64,000 nt of DNA from Haloterrigena salifodinae (GCF_003977755.1 NZ_RQWN01000002.1:682001-746000), one strand, 5' to 3'; shown: positions 25,549 through 35,471, numbered from the stretch's first letter. The notes: a model not told the origin generated them from the sequence alone. Numbers and translations: made by a program.

Positions 25549-26241
25549 TTATGCGCTCGAGTCGTCCGAGTCAGTTGCGTCGCCAGAGTCGTCCGAGTCG
25601 CTCGAGTTACCGGCATCGCTCGAGTTGCTGGTATCGCCCGAATCGTCCGAACCGTTCGAGTCGGCCGGTCCGCAGACGTCTGCGAGGATCGACTCGAGAT
25701 GTTCGGCGTCGACCTTCTTCTCGAGCCTGTATACGCCGTCGCTCGGACAGACGACGATGACCGGCGAGTTCGCGCTGCTGGTCACCTCCCGTCCGAAGTC
25801 CGAGATGAGATCGCTCGTGACCTCGTCGGTTGCGGTTCCGAACCGCCACTCGTAGCCCTCTTCGTTCGCGTAGCTCCGGAGCGTCTCCGGGTCATCGTTC
25901 GAATAGATCGTGAGGTCGACGATCTCGACGTCAGCGTTCGGATAGAGAGCATCGAATTCGCGGTCTTGAGACCGACAGACGGCACAGCCCGTCGAGAACG
26001 TGTGGACGATGACCGGCCGCTCGGCATCCTCGACGCGGAACTCTTCGCCGCTCGTCACGTCGGTCAGCGACGCGGTCCGCCAGGTTGCGTCTTCACTGAC
26101 GTCGACCGCTTCCGGCTCCGGCGCGGACTCCTCGTTTGATTCGTCGTCGGTCCCCGCACATCCCGCGAGGGCGGCGATCGACCCCGCACCGACTACCCGA
26201 AGCATGTTTCGTCGAGGGATCGTATCGCGTCCAATCGTCAT
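25549..26241 (-). CDS. thioredoxin-like (TlpA/ResA-type) lipoprotein
   Basis: This 230-residue protein begins with a Tat-type lipoprotein signal (I-P-R-R-N-M-L-R-V-V, lipobox A-L-A-G-C, C28), then an acidic linker. The thioredoxin-fold domain (about 55-192) carries S-T-G-C-A-V-C-R (C86, C89) as redox motif and a conserved cis-Pro region S-A-N-S-P-V-I-V-V. The last 35 residues are a Ser/Asp repeat tail. It should face the outside, anchored by lipid, and exchange electrons with the CcdA-like protein encoded next downstream. C-A-V-C is an unusual dipeptide between the cysteines compared with the common C-P-x-C of TlpA proteins. Confidence 0.88.
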   Translation of the reverse strand: MTIGRDTIPRRNMLRVVGAGSIAALAGCAGTDDESNEESAPEPEAVDVSEDATWRTASLTDVTSGEEFRVEDAERPVIVHTFSTGCAVCRSQDREFDALYPNADVEIVDLTIYSNDDPETLRSYANEEGYEWRFGTATDEVTSDLISDFGREVTSSANSPVIVVCPSDGVYRLEKKVDAEHLESILADVCGPADSNGSDDSGDTSNSSDAGNSSDSDDSGDATDSDDSSA

Positions 26242-26394
26242 TCTACCGTACCCTAGTGCGGCAGACTAACAATAATTCTGGTACGCGCCTCGATACGTAC
26301 CCGCGCTCGTCGGGCAACGGTTCGTCCGCCGTCGGCACCCGTCGAAAGTCTCGCGTCGCACGGATTGGGCGCGACCGCTCGAGGCAGTACTCGA

Positions 26395-27669
26395 CTACGG
26401 CCAGAACCCGCGGGTCTCGTGGGCGCTCGCAATTCGCTCGAGGGCGACGATGTAGGTCGCGTCCCGCCAGGTCACGTCCCGTGCGTCGTACTCCGTCCGG
26501 ACGTCCTCCCAGGCCGTACACATCTCGCTCTCGAGTTCGTCGTTGACCCGCTCGAGCGACCACGCCCGGCGGTTGATGTCCTGGAGCCACTCGAAGTACG
26601 AGACGGTGACGCCGCCGGCGTTGGCGATAATGTCCGGAATCACGGGAATTCCACGTTTCTCGAAGATGCGCTCGGCCGTGGTTGTCGTCGGCCCATTGGC
26701 CCCTTCGACGATCATGTCGGCCTCGACGTCGCGGGCGTTCTCGCCGGTCAGGACGTTCCCGATCGCGGCGGGGACGAGCACGTCCACGTCCAACTCGAGC
26801 AGTTCCTCGTTCGTGAGCGTCTCGGGCGCGTCGTAGCCCGAAACCATGCCCGGACTCTCGTCGTGGTCCTCGACGTCGGTCGTGTCGAGTCCGTCGGGGT
26901 CGTAGATGGCGCCGTCGACGTCCGAGACGGCGACGACGGAGGCGCCGAGCTCGTCGAGATACCGGGCCGCGTTGGCGCCGACGCTACCGAAGCCCTGCAC
27001 GGCGACGGTCGTCTCCTTGACGTCCCAGTCGTAGTACTTCATGGCCTCGCGCGTGATGATCCCGACGCTGCGGCCCGGCGCCTCCTCGCGGCCGTAGCTG
27101 CCCCCGACGATCGGCGGCTTGCCGGTGACGACGCCGGGCGTGGTCTCGCCCTGTTGCATCGAATAGGCGTCCATGAACCAGGCCATCGTCTGCGGATCCG
27201 TCCCCATGTCCGGCGCGGGGATGTCCGTCATCGGACCGATCACCGGCCGCAGCTCCTCCGCGAAGCGGCGGGTGAGCCGCTCTTTCTCGTCGCTGCTGAG
27301 CTCCTTCGGATTGACGATGATGCCCCCCTTCCCGCCGCCGAAGGGGAGGTCCATCACCGCGCATTTCCAGGTCATCCACATCGAGAGGCCGATGCACTCC
27401 TCCTCGGATACCTCCGGATGGTAGCGCAGGCCGCCCTTGTACGGGCCGCGAACGCTGTCGTGGTGAGCCCGATACCCCGTGAACATCTCGCGGGAGCCGT
27501 CGTCGCGCTCGAGGGGGACCGTCACCCGGTGGACGCTCGTCGGGTGGCGAAGTCGTTCGACGATTCCCTCGTCGACGTCAAGGTGGGCCGCCGCGCGCTC
27601 GAGTTGGTGACGGGCTGTGTCGACGGCGCTCTCCGGCTCGGATTCCGACTGTGGATCTGCGGCTGTCAT
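26395..27669 (-). CDS. gdh: glutamate dehydrogenase (paralogue 2)
   Basis: This 424-residue glutamate dehydrogenase has the substrate-binding [11 protein letters not shown] (75-85), catalytic lysine in G-G-G-K-G-G-I (K114), A-P-D-M-G-T-D and the nucleotide-binding V-Q-G-F-G-S-V-G-A. It differs from paralogue 1 at many positions (for example the A-P-D-M-G-T-D segment and the W-M-T-W-K-C-A-V-M stretch), so the two are old paralogues rather than a recent tandem duplication. The start at 27669 (M-T-A-A-D-P) is chosen; the frame extends far upstream but overlaps the divergent promoter region. It is divergent from an aldehyde dehydrogenase likely to act on succinate semialdehyde, suggesting a shared glutamate/GABA catabolic theme. 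Confidence 0.95.
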   Translation of the reverse strand: MTAADPQSESEPESAVDTARHQLERAAAHLDVDEGIVERLRHPTSVHRVTVPLERDDGSREMFTGYRAHHDSVRGPYKGGLRYHPEVSEEECIGLSMWMTWKCAVMDLPFGGGKGGIIVNPKELSSDEKERLTRRFAEELRPVIGPMTDIPAPDMGTDPQTMAWFMDAYSMQQGETTPGVVTGKPPIVGGSYGREEAPGRSVGIITREAMKYYDWDVKETTVAVQGFGSVGANAARYLDELGASVVAVSDVDGAIYDPDGLDTTDVEDHDESPGMVSGYDAPETLTNEELLELDVDVLVPAAIGNVLTGENARDVEADMIVEGANGPTTTTAERIFEKRGIPVIPDIIANAGGVTVSYFEWLQDINRRAWSLERVNDELESEMCTAWEDVRTEYDARDVTWRDATYIVALERIASAHETRGFWP

Positions 27670-27880
27670 AGTAGAATCGGGTGGACCGTGATCTGGGTCT
27701 TGCTCAACTTCGGCTAAAACCCTTGGGTCTGCACTCGTCGACGGTTGCTTCGGCACCGATCGCCGACTCCCGGCCTCGAGTACGTTCAGCGAGCCATTCC
27801 CGGCGGACCGGCGCGGTTGTCGCTCCGTCCCTTCCATCGCCACCCCACGTTTGAAGCGCCTCGTCGTGGTCTGGATCCGC
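27670..27880. promoter_or_regulatory. divergent promoter region, gdh and aldehyde dehydrogenase
   Basis: 211 bases between two divergent genes. No clear TATA pair could be assigned; the region is GC-rich throughout. Confidence 0.35.
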
Positions 27881-29281
27881 GTGTCCATCGAAAGCACCAA
27901 TCCGGCGACGGGCGAGGTCGTCGGCACCTTCGACGAGACCTCGAGCGGCGATCGGGAGGCCCACCTCGAGCGCGCGGTCGAGACCTTCGACGAATGGAGC
28001 GAGACCTCGATCGAGCACCGCCAGCAACTGCTGTCCGCGGCGGCCGACATCCTCCGCGAGAACAGCGAAGAGTACGCCGAGTTGATGACCGAGGAGATGG
28101 GCAAGCCCATCGGGCAGGCCCGCGACGAGGTCGAGAAGTGCGCCTGGGTCTGTGACTACTACGCCGAGCACGCCGCCGAGCACCTCGACGACGAAGTCAT
28201 CGCGAGCGAGCCCGAGGCCCGGACGCTCCTCTCCTACGAGCCGCTCGGGCCGATCCTGGCGATCATGCCCTGGAACTTCCCGTTCTGGCAGGTGTTTCGC
28301 TTCGCCGCGCCCAATCTCGCGGCGGGCAACGTCGGGCTCCTGAAACACGCCTCGAACGTCCCCGGCTGCGCGCGGGCGATCGAAGACGTGTTCCGGGAAG
28401 CGGGCTTTCCCGAGGGCGCGTTCACGACGCTGCTGATTAGCTCGAGCGAGATCGACGAGGTGATCGAAGACGACCGGATCGAGGGCGTCACGATCACCGG
28501 CAGCGACGGCGCAGGCCGATCGGTCGCCGAAACGGCCGGCAGCCAACTCAAGAAGAATGTCTTAGAGCTCGGGGGGAGCGACCCCTTCGTCGTCCTCGAG
28601 GACGCGCCCATGGACAAAACCGTCGAGACGGCGGTGCAGGCCCGCCTCATCAACAACGGCCAGTCTTGCATCGCGGCCAAGCGGTTCGTGGTCGTCGACG
28701 AGGTCTACGACGAGTTCCTCGAGCGCTTCGTCGAGGAGATGGACGCCCAGACGGTCGGCGATCCGATGGACGAGGAGACCGATATCGGCCCGCAGGCCCG
28801 CGAGGATCTCGCGGAGGAGCTTCACGAACAGGTCGAGGAGACGCTCGACCAGGGCGGCGAGTGTCGGCTCGGTGGCGAGCCGATGGACCGCGACGGCGCG
28901 TTCTACCCGCCGACCGTCCTCACTGACGTCCCGGAAAACGCGCCCGCAGACCAGGAGGAACTGTTCGGACCCGTCGCGACGGTGTTTCGCGTCCCCGACG
29001 AGGCGGCCGCGATCGAGAAGGCCAACGACACCCGCTTCGGCCTCGGCGCTAGCGTCTGGACCGAGGACTTAGAGCGCGGGGAGCGAGTCGCCCGGCAGTT
29101 TGAGTCCGGAATGGCGTTCGTCAACGAACTCGTCAAGTCCGACCCGCGCTTGCCCTTCGGCGGCGTGAAGGACTCCGGCTACGGTCGCGAACTCGCCCGC
29201 GATGGCATCCGGGAGTTCGTCAACCGGAAGACGATCTGGGTGCAAGGCGACGCGGGAGAGGAAACAGAGATGGTCGAGTAA
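27881..29281 (+). CDS. NAD(P)-dependent aldehyde dehydrogenase, succinate-semialdehyde dehydrogenase type
   Basis: This 466-residue aldehyde dehydrogenase has the fold's conserved M-P-W-N-F-P-F-W (130-137), the general base in L-E-L-G-G-S-D (E229), the catalytic cysteine in [10 protein letters not shown] (C263) and [10 protein letters not shown] near the end. The A-A-K-R-F segment after the cysteine and the overall length fit the succinate-semialdehyde dehydrogenase (GabD) subgroup, which oxidises succinate semialdehyde to succinate; other small aldehydes are possible. The start is GTG at 27881 ([11 protein letters not shown]), matching family N-termini. It is divergent from gdh. Confidence 0.92.
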   Translation: MSIESTNPATGEVVGTFDETSSGDREAHLERAVETFDEWSETSIEHRQQLLSAAADILRENSEEYAELMTEEMGKPIGQARDEVEKCAWVCDYYAEHAAEHLDDEVIASEPEARTLLSYEPLGPILAIMPWNFPFWQVFRFAAPNLAAGNVGLLKHASNVPGCARAIEDVFREAGFPEGAFTTLLISSSEIDEVIEDDRIEGVTITGSDGAGRSVAETAGSQLKKNVLELGGSDPFVVLEDAPMDKTVETAVQARLINNGQSCIAAKRFVVVDEVYDEFLERFVEEMDAQTVGDPMDEETDIGPQAREDLAEELHEQVEETLDQGGECRLGGEPMDRDGAFYPPTVLTDVPENAPADQEELFGPVATVFRVPDEAAAIEKANDTRFGLGASVWTEDLERGERVARQFESGMAFVNELVKSDPRLPFGGVKDSGYGRELARDGIREFVNRKTIWVQGDAGEETEMVE

Positions 29282-29283
29282 CG

Positions 29284-29481
29284 CTATTCGTCGCGGAATC
29301 GGACCTCGGCGTCGCTATCGCGGCGCTCGTCCGCGTTCTCGGCGTCCAAAAGTTGGTCCTCGGAGTAGCTGAGTTCGACGCCGCCGTTCTCGACCGTCGT
29401 CCACCACCATCGCCACAGCAACCCGTAGACGACCGACGTGACGATCACGTACAGCAACATCGGCTCCGGTGGAAGTGGCAT
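29284..29481 (-). CDS. small single-helix membrane protein
   Basis: This 65-residue protein starts M-P-L-P-P-E-P-M-L-L-Y, has one membrane helix (about 8-26, V-I-V-T-S-V-V-Y-G-L-L-W-R-W-W-W) and an acidic cytoplasmic tail of about 35 residues. The Trp-rich helix end is distinctive. The frame is open upstream to 29607, but the ATG at 29481 gives a natural start directly before the helix. It is convergent with the aldehyde dehydrogenase gene, with only two bases between the stops. Function is unknown. Confidence 0.65.
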   Translation of the reverse strand: MPLPPEPMLLYVIVTSVVYGLLWRWWWTTVENGGVELSYSEDQLLDAENADERRDSDAEVRFRDE

Positions 29482-29806
29482 CGATTTCGTGCTGATCTCG
29501 TCGCGGTTCGGTCGCAGTCCGGTTCTCGCTGCGTCCGCGTCTCCGTTCGCCGTCGACTCGAGTCGTCGCTGCTCGGCCGCCGTTGGTTCGATCTCGCCAC
29601 CCCTCAAATGCGGGGCTGATTCACACTACCACGTCAACTGTTATCAAGGTGTCTGGGGCGGGGAGGTCGGAGCGATGTCGGTTGAGTCGGAGCGAAGGCG
29701 TCGGCACGAGGAAACGCCGCTACCGCGGGTTCCCCGCGACGCGGCGCTCGAGAAGGGAAATGCGACTCGCCGCGGCGCGGTGTCGCTGCGGTCGAGTAGT
29801 GGGCGG

Positions 29807-32506
29807 TCACGTATCGCGGTCGGTCGCGACGGGAAGCGTGAACGAGAACGTCGTTCCGTCTCCGGGCTCGGACTCGACCCAGATCTCGCCGCCGTGGCGC
29901 TCGACGACGCGCTCGCACAGCGCCAGCCCGATTCCGGTTCCCGAGTGTTCGTCGCGGCTGTGTAGCCGCTCGAACACGTCGAAAATGCGGTCGGCCTCGT
30001 CGGGGTCGATACCAATCCCGTTATCCCGAACTGCGACCACACACTCCGCTCCGTCGCGTTCGGCAGTAACGCGAATCCGCGGCGGCCCCTCGCCGCTGTA
30101 CTCGATGGCATTATCGAGCAGGTTCTGGAGGACCTGCCGGATCTGGCTGGGATCGCCCTCGATACGGGGAAGGTCCTCGGCGACGATCGCGGCGTCGTAT
30201 TCCTCGATTTTCACCTGCAAGTCTTCGCGGACGTCCGTGAGGACGTCGTCTAACTCGACCGGTTCGAACGGGTTCGCCTGCGTCTGGACGCGGGAGTACT
30301 CGAGCAGGCCGTCGATCATCTCGCGCATCCGCTCGGCGCCGTCGACGGCGAACTCGAGGAATTCCCGACCCTCTTCGTCGAGATCGTCACTGTAGCGGTG
30401 CTCGATCATCTGCAGGTAGCTCGAGACCATCCGCAGGGGTTCCTGCAAGTCGTGGGAGGCGGCGTAGGCGAACCGCTCGAGGCGCTCGTTGGTCTTCTCG
30501 AGTTGCCGCTGGTACTCCTTGCGCTCGCTGATGTCGACGAGGGTAACGACCGCGCGACTCACCTCACCGTCCTCGTCCCGGATGGGCATGCCGTGATTCA
30601 GGACCGTGCGGCGCTCTCCGTCGAAGCCCTCGATTTCGATCTCGTCTGGATCGGGAACCTCTTCGCCCCGGACCGCTCGAGCGAGCGCCCATTCGTCGGG
30701 GTCGACCGGCTCGCCTGTATCCGCCCACCAGCCGTCGTATCGATCGTACTCGGCGATCGCCTCTGATTCGGCGACTTCCCCGCCCCAGACCGCTTCGGCC
30801 GCCTCGTTCCACTCGAGGATCCGGCCGTCGTCGTCGGCGACGAACACGGCGACCGGGAGCAACTCGATCAGCGTTCGGAGCTCCCGCTTTCGTTCTTCCA
30901 TCGCCCGCTTGCGCTCCCTGCGTTCGGTGACGTCGCGCGATATCGCGAGGACGTACTCGCGATCTAGTTCGACGTGGGAGATGTCGATTTCCACCGGGAA
31001 CGTGGTCCCGTCCTTCCGCCGATGCGTCCCTTCGAAGGTGGTTTCCCCCTCGGTTCGCAGGTCCGCGACGAAGGACTGCCACGCTTCCCGCGTCGGTAGT
31101 TCGGTATCGATATCGGGGACGGACAATTGGAGCAGTTCCGCTCGCGAGTAGCCCAGGGAGCGACAGGCGGTGTCGTTGCTGTCGAGAAACGCTCCCGTGT
31201 CGGGGTCGATCACGAACACGCTGTCGTTGGAGTGATCGAGCAGGGTTCGAAACAGTTCCAACTCCCGTTCGCGCTCCTTGCGCTCGGTGATGTCATTGAA
31301 GTAGACCGAGAGTCCGGTCTCCGATGGATAGATCCTCGCCTCGATCCAGAACCCGAGTAACTCCGAGAAGACTTCGAAGGTCGTCGCCTCTTGGTCTTCC
31401 ATCGCTGCTCGGAGACTCTCCCGGACCTCGTCGGCGGTGGTCGACTCCGGGAACGTTTTCCAGAGGTCTGCTCCGAGCAACTCCTCTTCGGTCACGCCGA
31501 GGAGTTCCGCTGCCCGCTCGTTGACGTACGTAAACCGCCACTGGTCGTCCAGTGCGTAGAACGCATCGGTGACGCGTCCGTAGACCTCTTCCAGTTCGGC
31601 CTCGAGCGTGTCTCGATGCACTCGGAGCTCTCGTTCGCGCTCCTTGAGGTCCGTGACATCTTCGCCCGTCGTGACCACGCGGTCTATCCCCCCGTTCTCG
31701 TCGACGATCGGCGCCGCGTTGACCGACAGCCAGCGCCGGTCACCGCCCGGGAGTTCGATCTGGAGAATCTCGTCGTAGACCGGCTCGCCGGTTTCCAGGG
31801 TCCGGGAGAACGGGTGTTCTTCGATGGGGACTTGATCGCCGTTTTCGTCGTAGACCTCTCGATCCGAGGGCGAGTAGGAGTCGTCGTAGGCGTCGAGGAA
31901 CTCCTTGATCCGCCCGTTCATCCTCGTGACCTCGCCCTCGTCGTCTAACACCTGGATACCGACGGGACTGGTTTCGAGGAGTCGGTCAGTCAAATCGCGC
32001 TCGCGCCGGAGCTGCTGTTCGCGTTCTTTGAGGCGCTGCTCGGTTCGGTTCCGATCGGTGATGTCGCGGACGACGCCCACCGTCCCCTGAAAACCGCCGT
32101 CGGCGGTTTCACCGCCTTCTCGAGGCGCCTCCGACGCCTCGCCGTCGACGAGGAGACTCAGCTGTAACTCGCAGTCGATTTCGTCGCCGTCGGCGGTGTG
32201 CGCCGCGAACTCGATCGCCTCCGCGTCCGGCTCGTCGCTCGAGAGCCGTCGCCGTATCTCCCGACCGATCCGCTCGACATCGTCCTCGTCGAGAAGCAGG
32301 GAGGCGGGTTCACCGAGGAGTTCCTCCCGGGCGTAGCCGGTCATCTCGACGATGGTATCGTTGACAGCGACGAATCGGCCTTCGCGGTCCAGTTGGTAGA
32401 TCCCGTCGTCGACCGAATTCACGAGCGTCCGGTAGCGCTGGAGGGCCTCGGGTGCGTCCGCCTCCTCCCAACAGTTCACGTCGGTTTCCCCCGTCGCTCT
32501 CTCCAT
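29807..32506 (-). CDS. multi-PAS sensor histidine kinase (cytoplasmic)
   Basis: This 899-residue kinase has no transmembrane helix. Five PAS/PAC units are visible (about 22-155, 178-300, 305-420, 428-545 and 555-675); each ends with a D-I-T-D-R/D-V-T-E-R-like linker followed by R/E-rich helices. The HisKA domain contains Y-A-A-S-H-D-L-Q-E-P-L-R-M-V-S, with the phosphorylated histidine. The HATPase domain has N-L-L-D-N-A-I-E-Y-S (N box), D-N-G-I-G-I-D and G-T-G-I-G-L-A-L. The S-H-D-L-Q-E-P-L H box is the bacteriophytochrome/LOV-kinase type. No chromophore cysteine or heme residue is obvious, so signals are undefined. No response regulator is adjacent. The start at 32506 (M-E-R-A-T-G) is preferred over the upstream open frame. 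Confidence 0.93.
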   Translation of the reverse strand: MERATGETDVNCWEEADAPEALQRYRTLVNSVDDGIYQLDREGRFVAVNDTIVEMTGYAREELLGEPASLLLDEDDVERIGREIRRRLSSDEPDAEAIEFAAHTADGDEIDCELQLSLLVDGEASEAPREGGETADGGFQGTVGVVRDITDRNRTEQRLKEREQQLRRERDLTDRLLETSPVGIQVLDDEGEVTRMNGRIKEFLDAYDDSYSPSDREVYDENGDQVPIEEHPFSRTLETGEPVYDEILQIELPGGDRRWLSVNAAPIVDENGGIDRVVTTGEDVTDLKERERELRVHRDTLEAELEEVYGRVTDAFYALDDQWRFTYVNERAAELLGVTEEELLGADLWKTFPESTTADEVRESLRAAMEDQEATTFEVFSELLGFWIEARIYPSETGLSVYFNDITERKERERELELFRTLLDHSNDSVFVIDPDTGAFLDSNDTACRSLGYSRAELLQLSVPDIDTELPTREAWQSFVADLRTEGETTFEGTHRRKDGTTFPVEIDISHVELDREYVLAISRDVTERRERKRAMEERKRELRTLIELLPVAVFVADDDGRILEWNEAAEAVWGGEVAESEAIAEYDRYDGWWADTGEPVDPDEWALARAVRGEEVPDPDEIEIEGFDGERRTVLNHGMPIRDEDGEVSRAVVTLVDISERKEYQRQLEKTNERLERFAYAASHDLQEPLRMVSSYLQMIEHRYSDDLDEEGREFLEFAVDGAERMREMIDGLLEYSRVQTQANPFEPVELDDVLTDVREDLQVKIEEYDAAIVAEDLPRIEGDPSQIRQVLQNLLDNAIEYSGEGPPRIRVTAERDGAECVVAVRDNGIGIDPDEADRIFDVFERLHSRDEHSGTGIGLALCERVVERHGGEIWVESEPGDGTTFSFTLPVATDRDT

Positions 32507-32711
32507 GCGAAAGGAGAATTTATCGAGTCCAATAAGTTCTCTGCACGGGATTCCGACTCGAGCACAAGTGGATTTCCCGACATGTGTTCGCTCCGGACCA
32601 GCGAAAGCTGCGCCGCCGAACCCGGTCACAGTCCCCACGGGTGCGTCTCCGGGGGCGTCTCCCCGTCCTCGAGTCCCAGCGGATGGAGCGCCTCGGTCTC
32701 CTCGAGGGCCG

Positions 32712-33062
32712 CTACGCTACCGTCGAGATCACGTAGAGGTTGATACAGACGGCGAGCGTCCAGGGAACGGCGAGTCCGGCGGGGACGACGGCTCGATAGG
32801 CGAGGGGGAGGAGAGGACGACAGACCAGCCCGATGACGATCGCCAGTCCCTTGAGAACGAACATGCCGACGAAGCCGTAGCCGTCGATCACGCTGCGGGC
32901 GACCGGGTTCGATTCGACTAACCCAAGCCGCAGTCCGGCGAACGTCGTCAGAACGTCCCCGAGCAGCGAGAGTGCGACGAAAACCCACAGCGCGCGCTCG
33001 AGGGCGGCCGGCGAGACCTCGAGCGGGAGTTCGAATCGTGAGTAGGCGCCGTCGGAGCTCAT
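32712..33062 (-). CDS. DUF5658 family membrane protein
   Basis: This 116-residue protein has three membrane helices and the DUF5658 pattern. A-L-W-V-F-V-A-L-S-L-L-G-D-V-L-T-T holds the conserved G-D-x-x-T-T in helix 1, followed by E-S-N-P-V-A-R before helix 2 and G-L-A-I-V-I-G-L-V in helix 2. The start M-S-S-D-G-A-Y at 33062 is natural; the frame extends upstream into the low-quality region at 33.1-33.8 kb. Function is unknown. Confidence 0.82.
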   Translation of the reverse strand: MSSDGAYSRFELPLEVSPAALERALWVFVALSLLGDVLTTFAGLRLGLVESNPVARSVIDGYGFVGMFVLKGLAIVIGLVCRPLLPLAYRAVVPAGLAVPWTLAVCINLYVISTVA

Positions 33063-33169
33063 GGGCTCCCCGCCGGAGTCGAACCGGTCGTCGTGATCGA
33101 GCGTCGGGTGCGTGTCACGGTCACGCAAGGGTTCCACAACTCGTGGTATTGTTATGGGAACCGTAGGCG

Positions 33170-33448
33170 CTACGCCGTCCGCGTAACGCGTCGGTAACCG
33201 GTGCCGAACGTCATCGCGAGAGTCTCGAGGACGACCCAACTTTCGAACCGACGATACAGTTCGTCGTCGGTCGAGCGACTTGGGACGACCGTCAGTAGTC
33301 GGCACGGACCGAGTAGCGATCCTGCTGGGCGAGTCCAGTGAGTCCGTCTCAAACAGGATTTCATGAGGGGTGATCCCGGTGGCACCGAGCCGGTTCCGCC
33401 GGTAGTAGTCCGCTTCGGACGGGTAACCGATCGATACTGGTGTTTGAC
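33170..33448 (-). pseudogene. decayed open frame, probable frameshifted gene remnant
   Basis: Two adjacent minus-strand frames read like natural protein but neither is complete. The first holds Y-P-S-E-A-D-Y-Y-R-R-N-R-L-G-A-T-G, then I-T-P-H-E-I-L-F-E-T-D (around 33437-33330). The second continues as D-D-E-L-Y-R-R-F-E-S-W-V-V-L-E-T-L-A-M-T and stops at 33170. The switch of frame between them, and the absence of a start codon with a good context, suggest a gene broken by an indel and partly lost. I do not recognise the family. Confidence 0.45.
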
Positions 33449-33977
33449 AATGCGAAACTCGAGCGATACGGAGCGCGATCGACACGTCGTTCGTCATCGG
33501 GAGGGCGGAAGCGGCTGCCGGACTGCGTCGGCAACGGCACAGAGGGAAAGAGAGGAGAGCGGTTCGCGTCGACCGCACCGATCTTTGGAGTTCGCCACGA
33601 GGGGATGAGGAGGATCGCGTGCCGTGGGACGCGAACCGATCGGGAGTGAGTCGTACGGGCGGGTGAACGGAGCCGAAGTCGGTCGCGGAAAAGTGCGACC
33701 CGCTTCGATCCGCGCTGCCCGGCCGTACTGCCTCCGTGGTCACCAGCACGGAGACATCGTACGCTGGACGGGCGACTGCCACCAACGCTCGCGTTCAGTC
33801 GTCCAGCTATTATATCGGGACTCGATCCGCGGATCCGAAACGGAAACGGCAACTGCAGGCAGAATCGCTTTCGACGATTTTGCCCTTGTATTCGATCCGA
33901 ATCGACCCTCCCGTGTAGGTGAACATTAGCTTTGCCACCACGCGGGGTGCATCCGAGTTGAACTATCGAGTAGCGGC
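33449..33977. other. intergenic, no gene seen
   Basis: Overlapping Arg/Ser-rich frames only. The promoter of the trypsin-like gene probably lies near 33915-33975. No RNA gene was recognised. Confidence 0.4.
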
Positions 33978-35150
33978 ATGGAACGTACATATACCGAGCA
34001 TCTCAGTCACCGTCTCGCGACGATCCGAGACCGGATCGAGGCAGGCATGGACCGTCGCGAGTTTCTCCGGACCCTGGTTACCGGCGGCTACGGGATTGGC
34101 GTCGCGGGGCTGCTCGGCGTCGACGACTTCCTCGCGGCTGACAACGGCGAGGTCCCGATCGTCACCGCGTTCGTCAGACCCGACCCCGACGACCCGTGGT
34201 CCCTCGAGAAGCGAACGAAGTACGTTCCCGCGGAGTGGTACGCCACCGTCCAGAAAGCGTTCGAGCTAAACGAGTTGCTGGCGCGGACGGCGTTTACCGG
34301 CTACCTCGGCAGCGCCGTCGTCCCCGGCTCCTACGACAGCGCTACCGCGTCCGTTTCCGTCGGCATCTCGAGCGACGCGGGTTCGATTCGCGAGGCGCTC
34401 GACGGCCTCGCCGACGACGTCTCGATCGATATCGAGACGATCATCGACATCGACGATATCGAACAGGGACCCGAGAACCTCGATCCGCAACTGGCGAACT
34501 CCATCACGAACGACGCGGTGCCGACCGGAATCGCCTGCGAAACGGCCAATAGTCTCGCGACGCTCGGACCCACGCTGTACGATCCCGACACCGAACGAGA
34601 GCTGTTCGTGACCGCTGAACACGCCTTTCAGGGCGGTGCAGAGGCGCACAGCGACGAACTCTTGTTGCCGCTCGAGAACAACGATTCGATCGAACTCGGC
34701 ACCGTCGACCGCGCCCATCCGGCCGAGGACGTCGTCGCTATCGAGCCGTACGGAACCGTCGAACCGTCAGACAAGGTCGACACGCCGTCGACGGCCCGCG
34801 TTCGCGGCCAGTTCACGCGGCTCGGACTCGCCGATCTCGTCGCCCGCGACGCGGAACTCGAGAAGGTCGGCGCGGTGACCGGCCACACGGTCGGCAAGAT
34901 TCAGGGGATCGACGCGGTTACCTGCTTCACCGACGACTTCTGTCGCTACGGTCAGATCCGCTGGGGCGGCGAGATGGACCTGACAGACGGCGACAGCGGG
35001 TCGGTGAGCTTCCATTCTGATCCCGAAGGCGAGGACGACGAGGTGCTCATCGCCGGGTTCAACAACGCCCGGACCTGGTGGCCGGGCCAGAGCTACGTCT
35101 GGGGCGTCAGCGCCTACAAAATAACCGAGGAGCACGGCTACTACTTCTGA
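33978..35150 (+). CDS. Tat-exported trypsin-like serine protease-fold protein
   Basis: This 390-residue protein has an internal twin-arginine motif M-D-R-R-E-F-L-R (24-31) followed by a short hydrophobic stretch (34-48), so it is probably exported folded. Residues 55-185 form an unassigned alpha/beta region. From about 185 a trypsin-like domain is suggested by L-F-V-T-A-E-H-A-F (H215), the strand D-V-V-A-I-E (D251) and T-D-G-D-S-G-S-V (S340), in the order and spacing of the His-Asp-Ser triad. C316 and C322 (T-C-F-T-D-D-F-C) could form a disulfide. Two in-frame Met codons precede the Tat motif, so M24 is a possible true start. Substrate and partners are unknown; no protease-inhibitor neighbour is seen. 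Confidence 0.78.
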   Translation: MERTYTEHLSHRLATIRDRIEAGMDRREFLRTLVTGGYGIGVAGLLGVDDFLAADNGEVPIVTAFVRPDPDDPWSLEKRTKYVPAEWYATVQKAFELNELLARTAFTGYLGSAVVPGSYDSATASVSVGISSDAGSIREALDGLADDVSIDIETIIDIDDIEQGPENLDPQLANSITNDAVPTGIACETANSLATLGPTLYDPDTERELFVTAEHAFQGGAEAHSDELLLPLENNDSIELGTVDRAHPAEDVVAIEPYGTVEPSDKVDTPSTARVRGQFTRLGLADLVARDAELEKVGAVTGHTVGKIQGIDAVTCFTDDFCRYGQIRWGGEMDLTDGDSGSVSFHSDPEGEDDEVLIAGFNNARTWWPGQSYVWGVSAYKITEEHGYYF

Positions 35151-35225
35151 CCCGCGCTGTACCGATGATCGTTCACGACCACACGACGTCCGCGTTCGCC
35201 GCCACCGCCAGCCCGCACCGAACCC

Positions 35226-35465
35226 ATGGCAACTGATACCGCATCCGGATCGAACCACGAATCGAATCGCGACCGTCGAACCGTCCGCGGCCTCGTGAGT
35301 ACCGTCCTTCGCCTCCTCGTCGACCTGCTCGTCGCCACGGCCTGGGTCGTCTTCCTGACGCTGTTCTTCCTCGAAGTCGCGTGGCCACGGTGGGCGTTTT
35401 ACGCGCTGCTCATCGCCGGGATCGGCGTCTACGTCACCGTTACGGCGGCGTGGCGTCGCGATTGA
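35226..35465 (+). CDS. small two-helix membrane protein
   Basis: This 79-residue protein has a polar, basic N-terminus (1-22) and two membrane helices (about 30-50 and 55-73) separated by W-P-R-W-A-F. The pattern V-A-T-A-W-V-V-F-L-T-L-F-F-L-E-V is found in conserved small haloarchaeal membrane proteins; function is unknown. The ATG at 35226 gives the complete protein. It is convergent with fbp. Confidence 0.75.
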   Translation: MATDTASGSNHESNRDRRTVRGLVSTVLRLLVDLLVATAWVVFLTLFFLEVAWPRWAFYALLIAGIGVYVTVTAAWRRD

Positions 35466-35471
35466 ACGACT

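Noticed and set aside
32507-32638. Longer start of the histidine kinase
   Set aside because: The extra segment is not PAS-like and overlaps an AT-rich promoter-like stretch; M-E-R-A-T-G is more natural.
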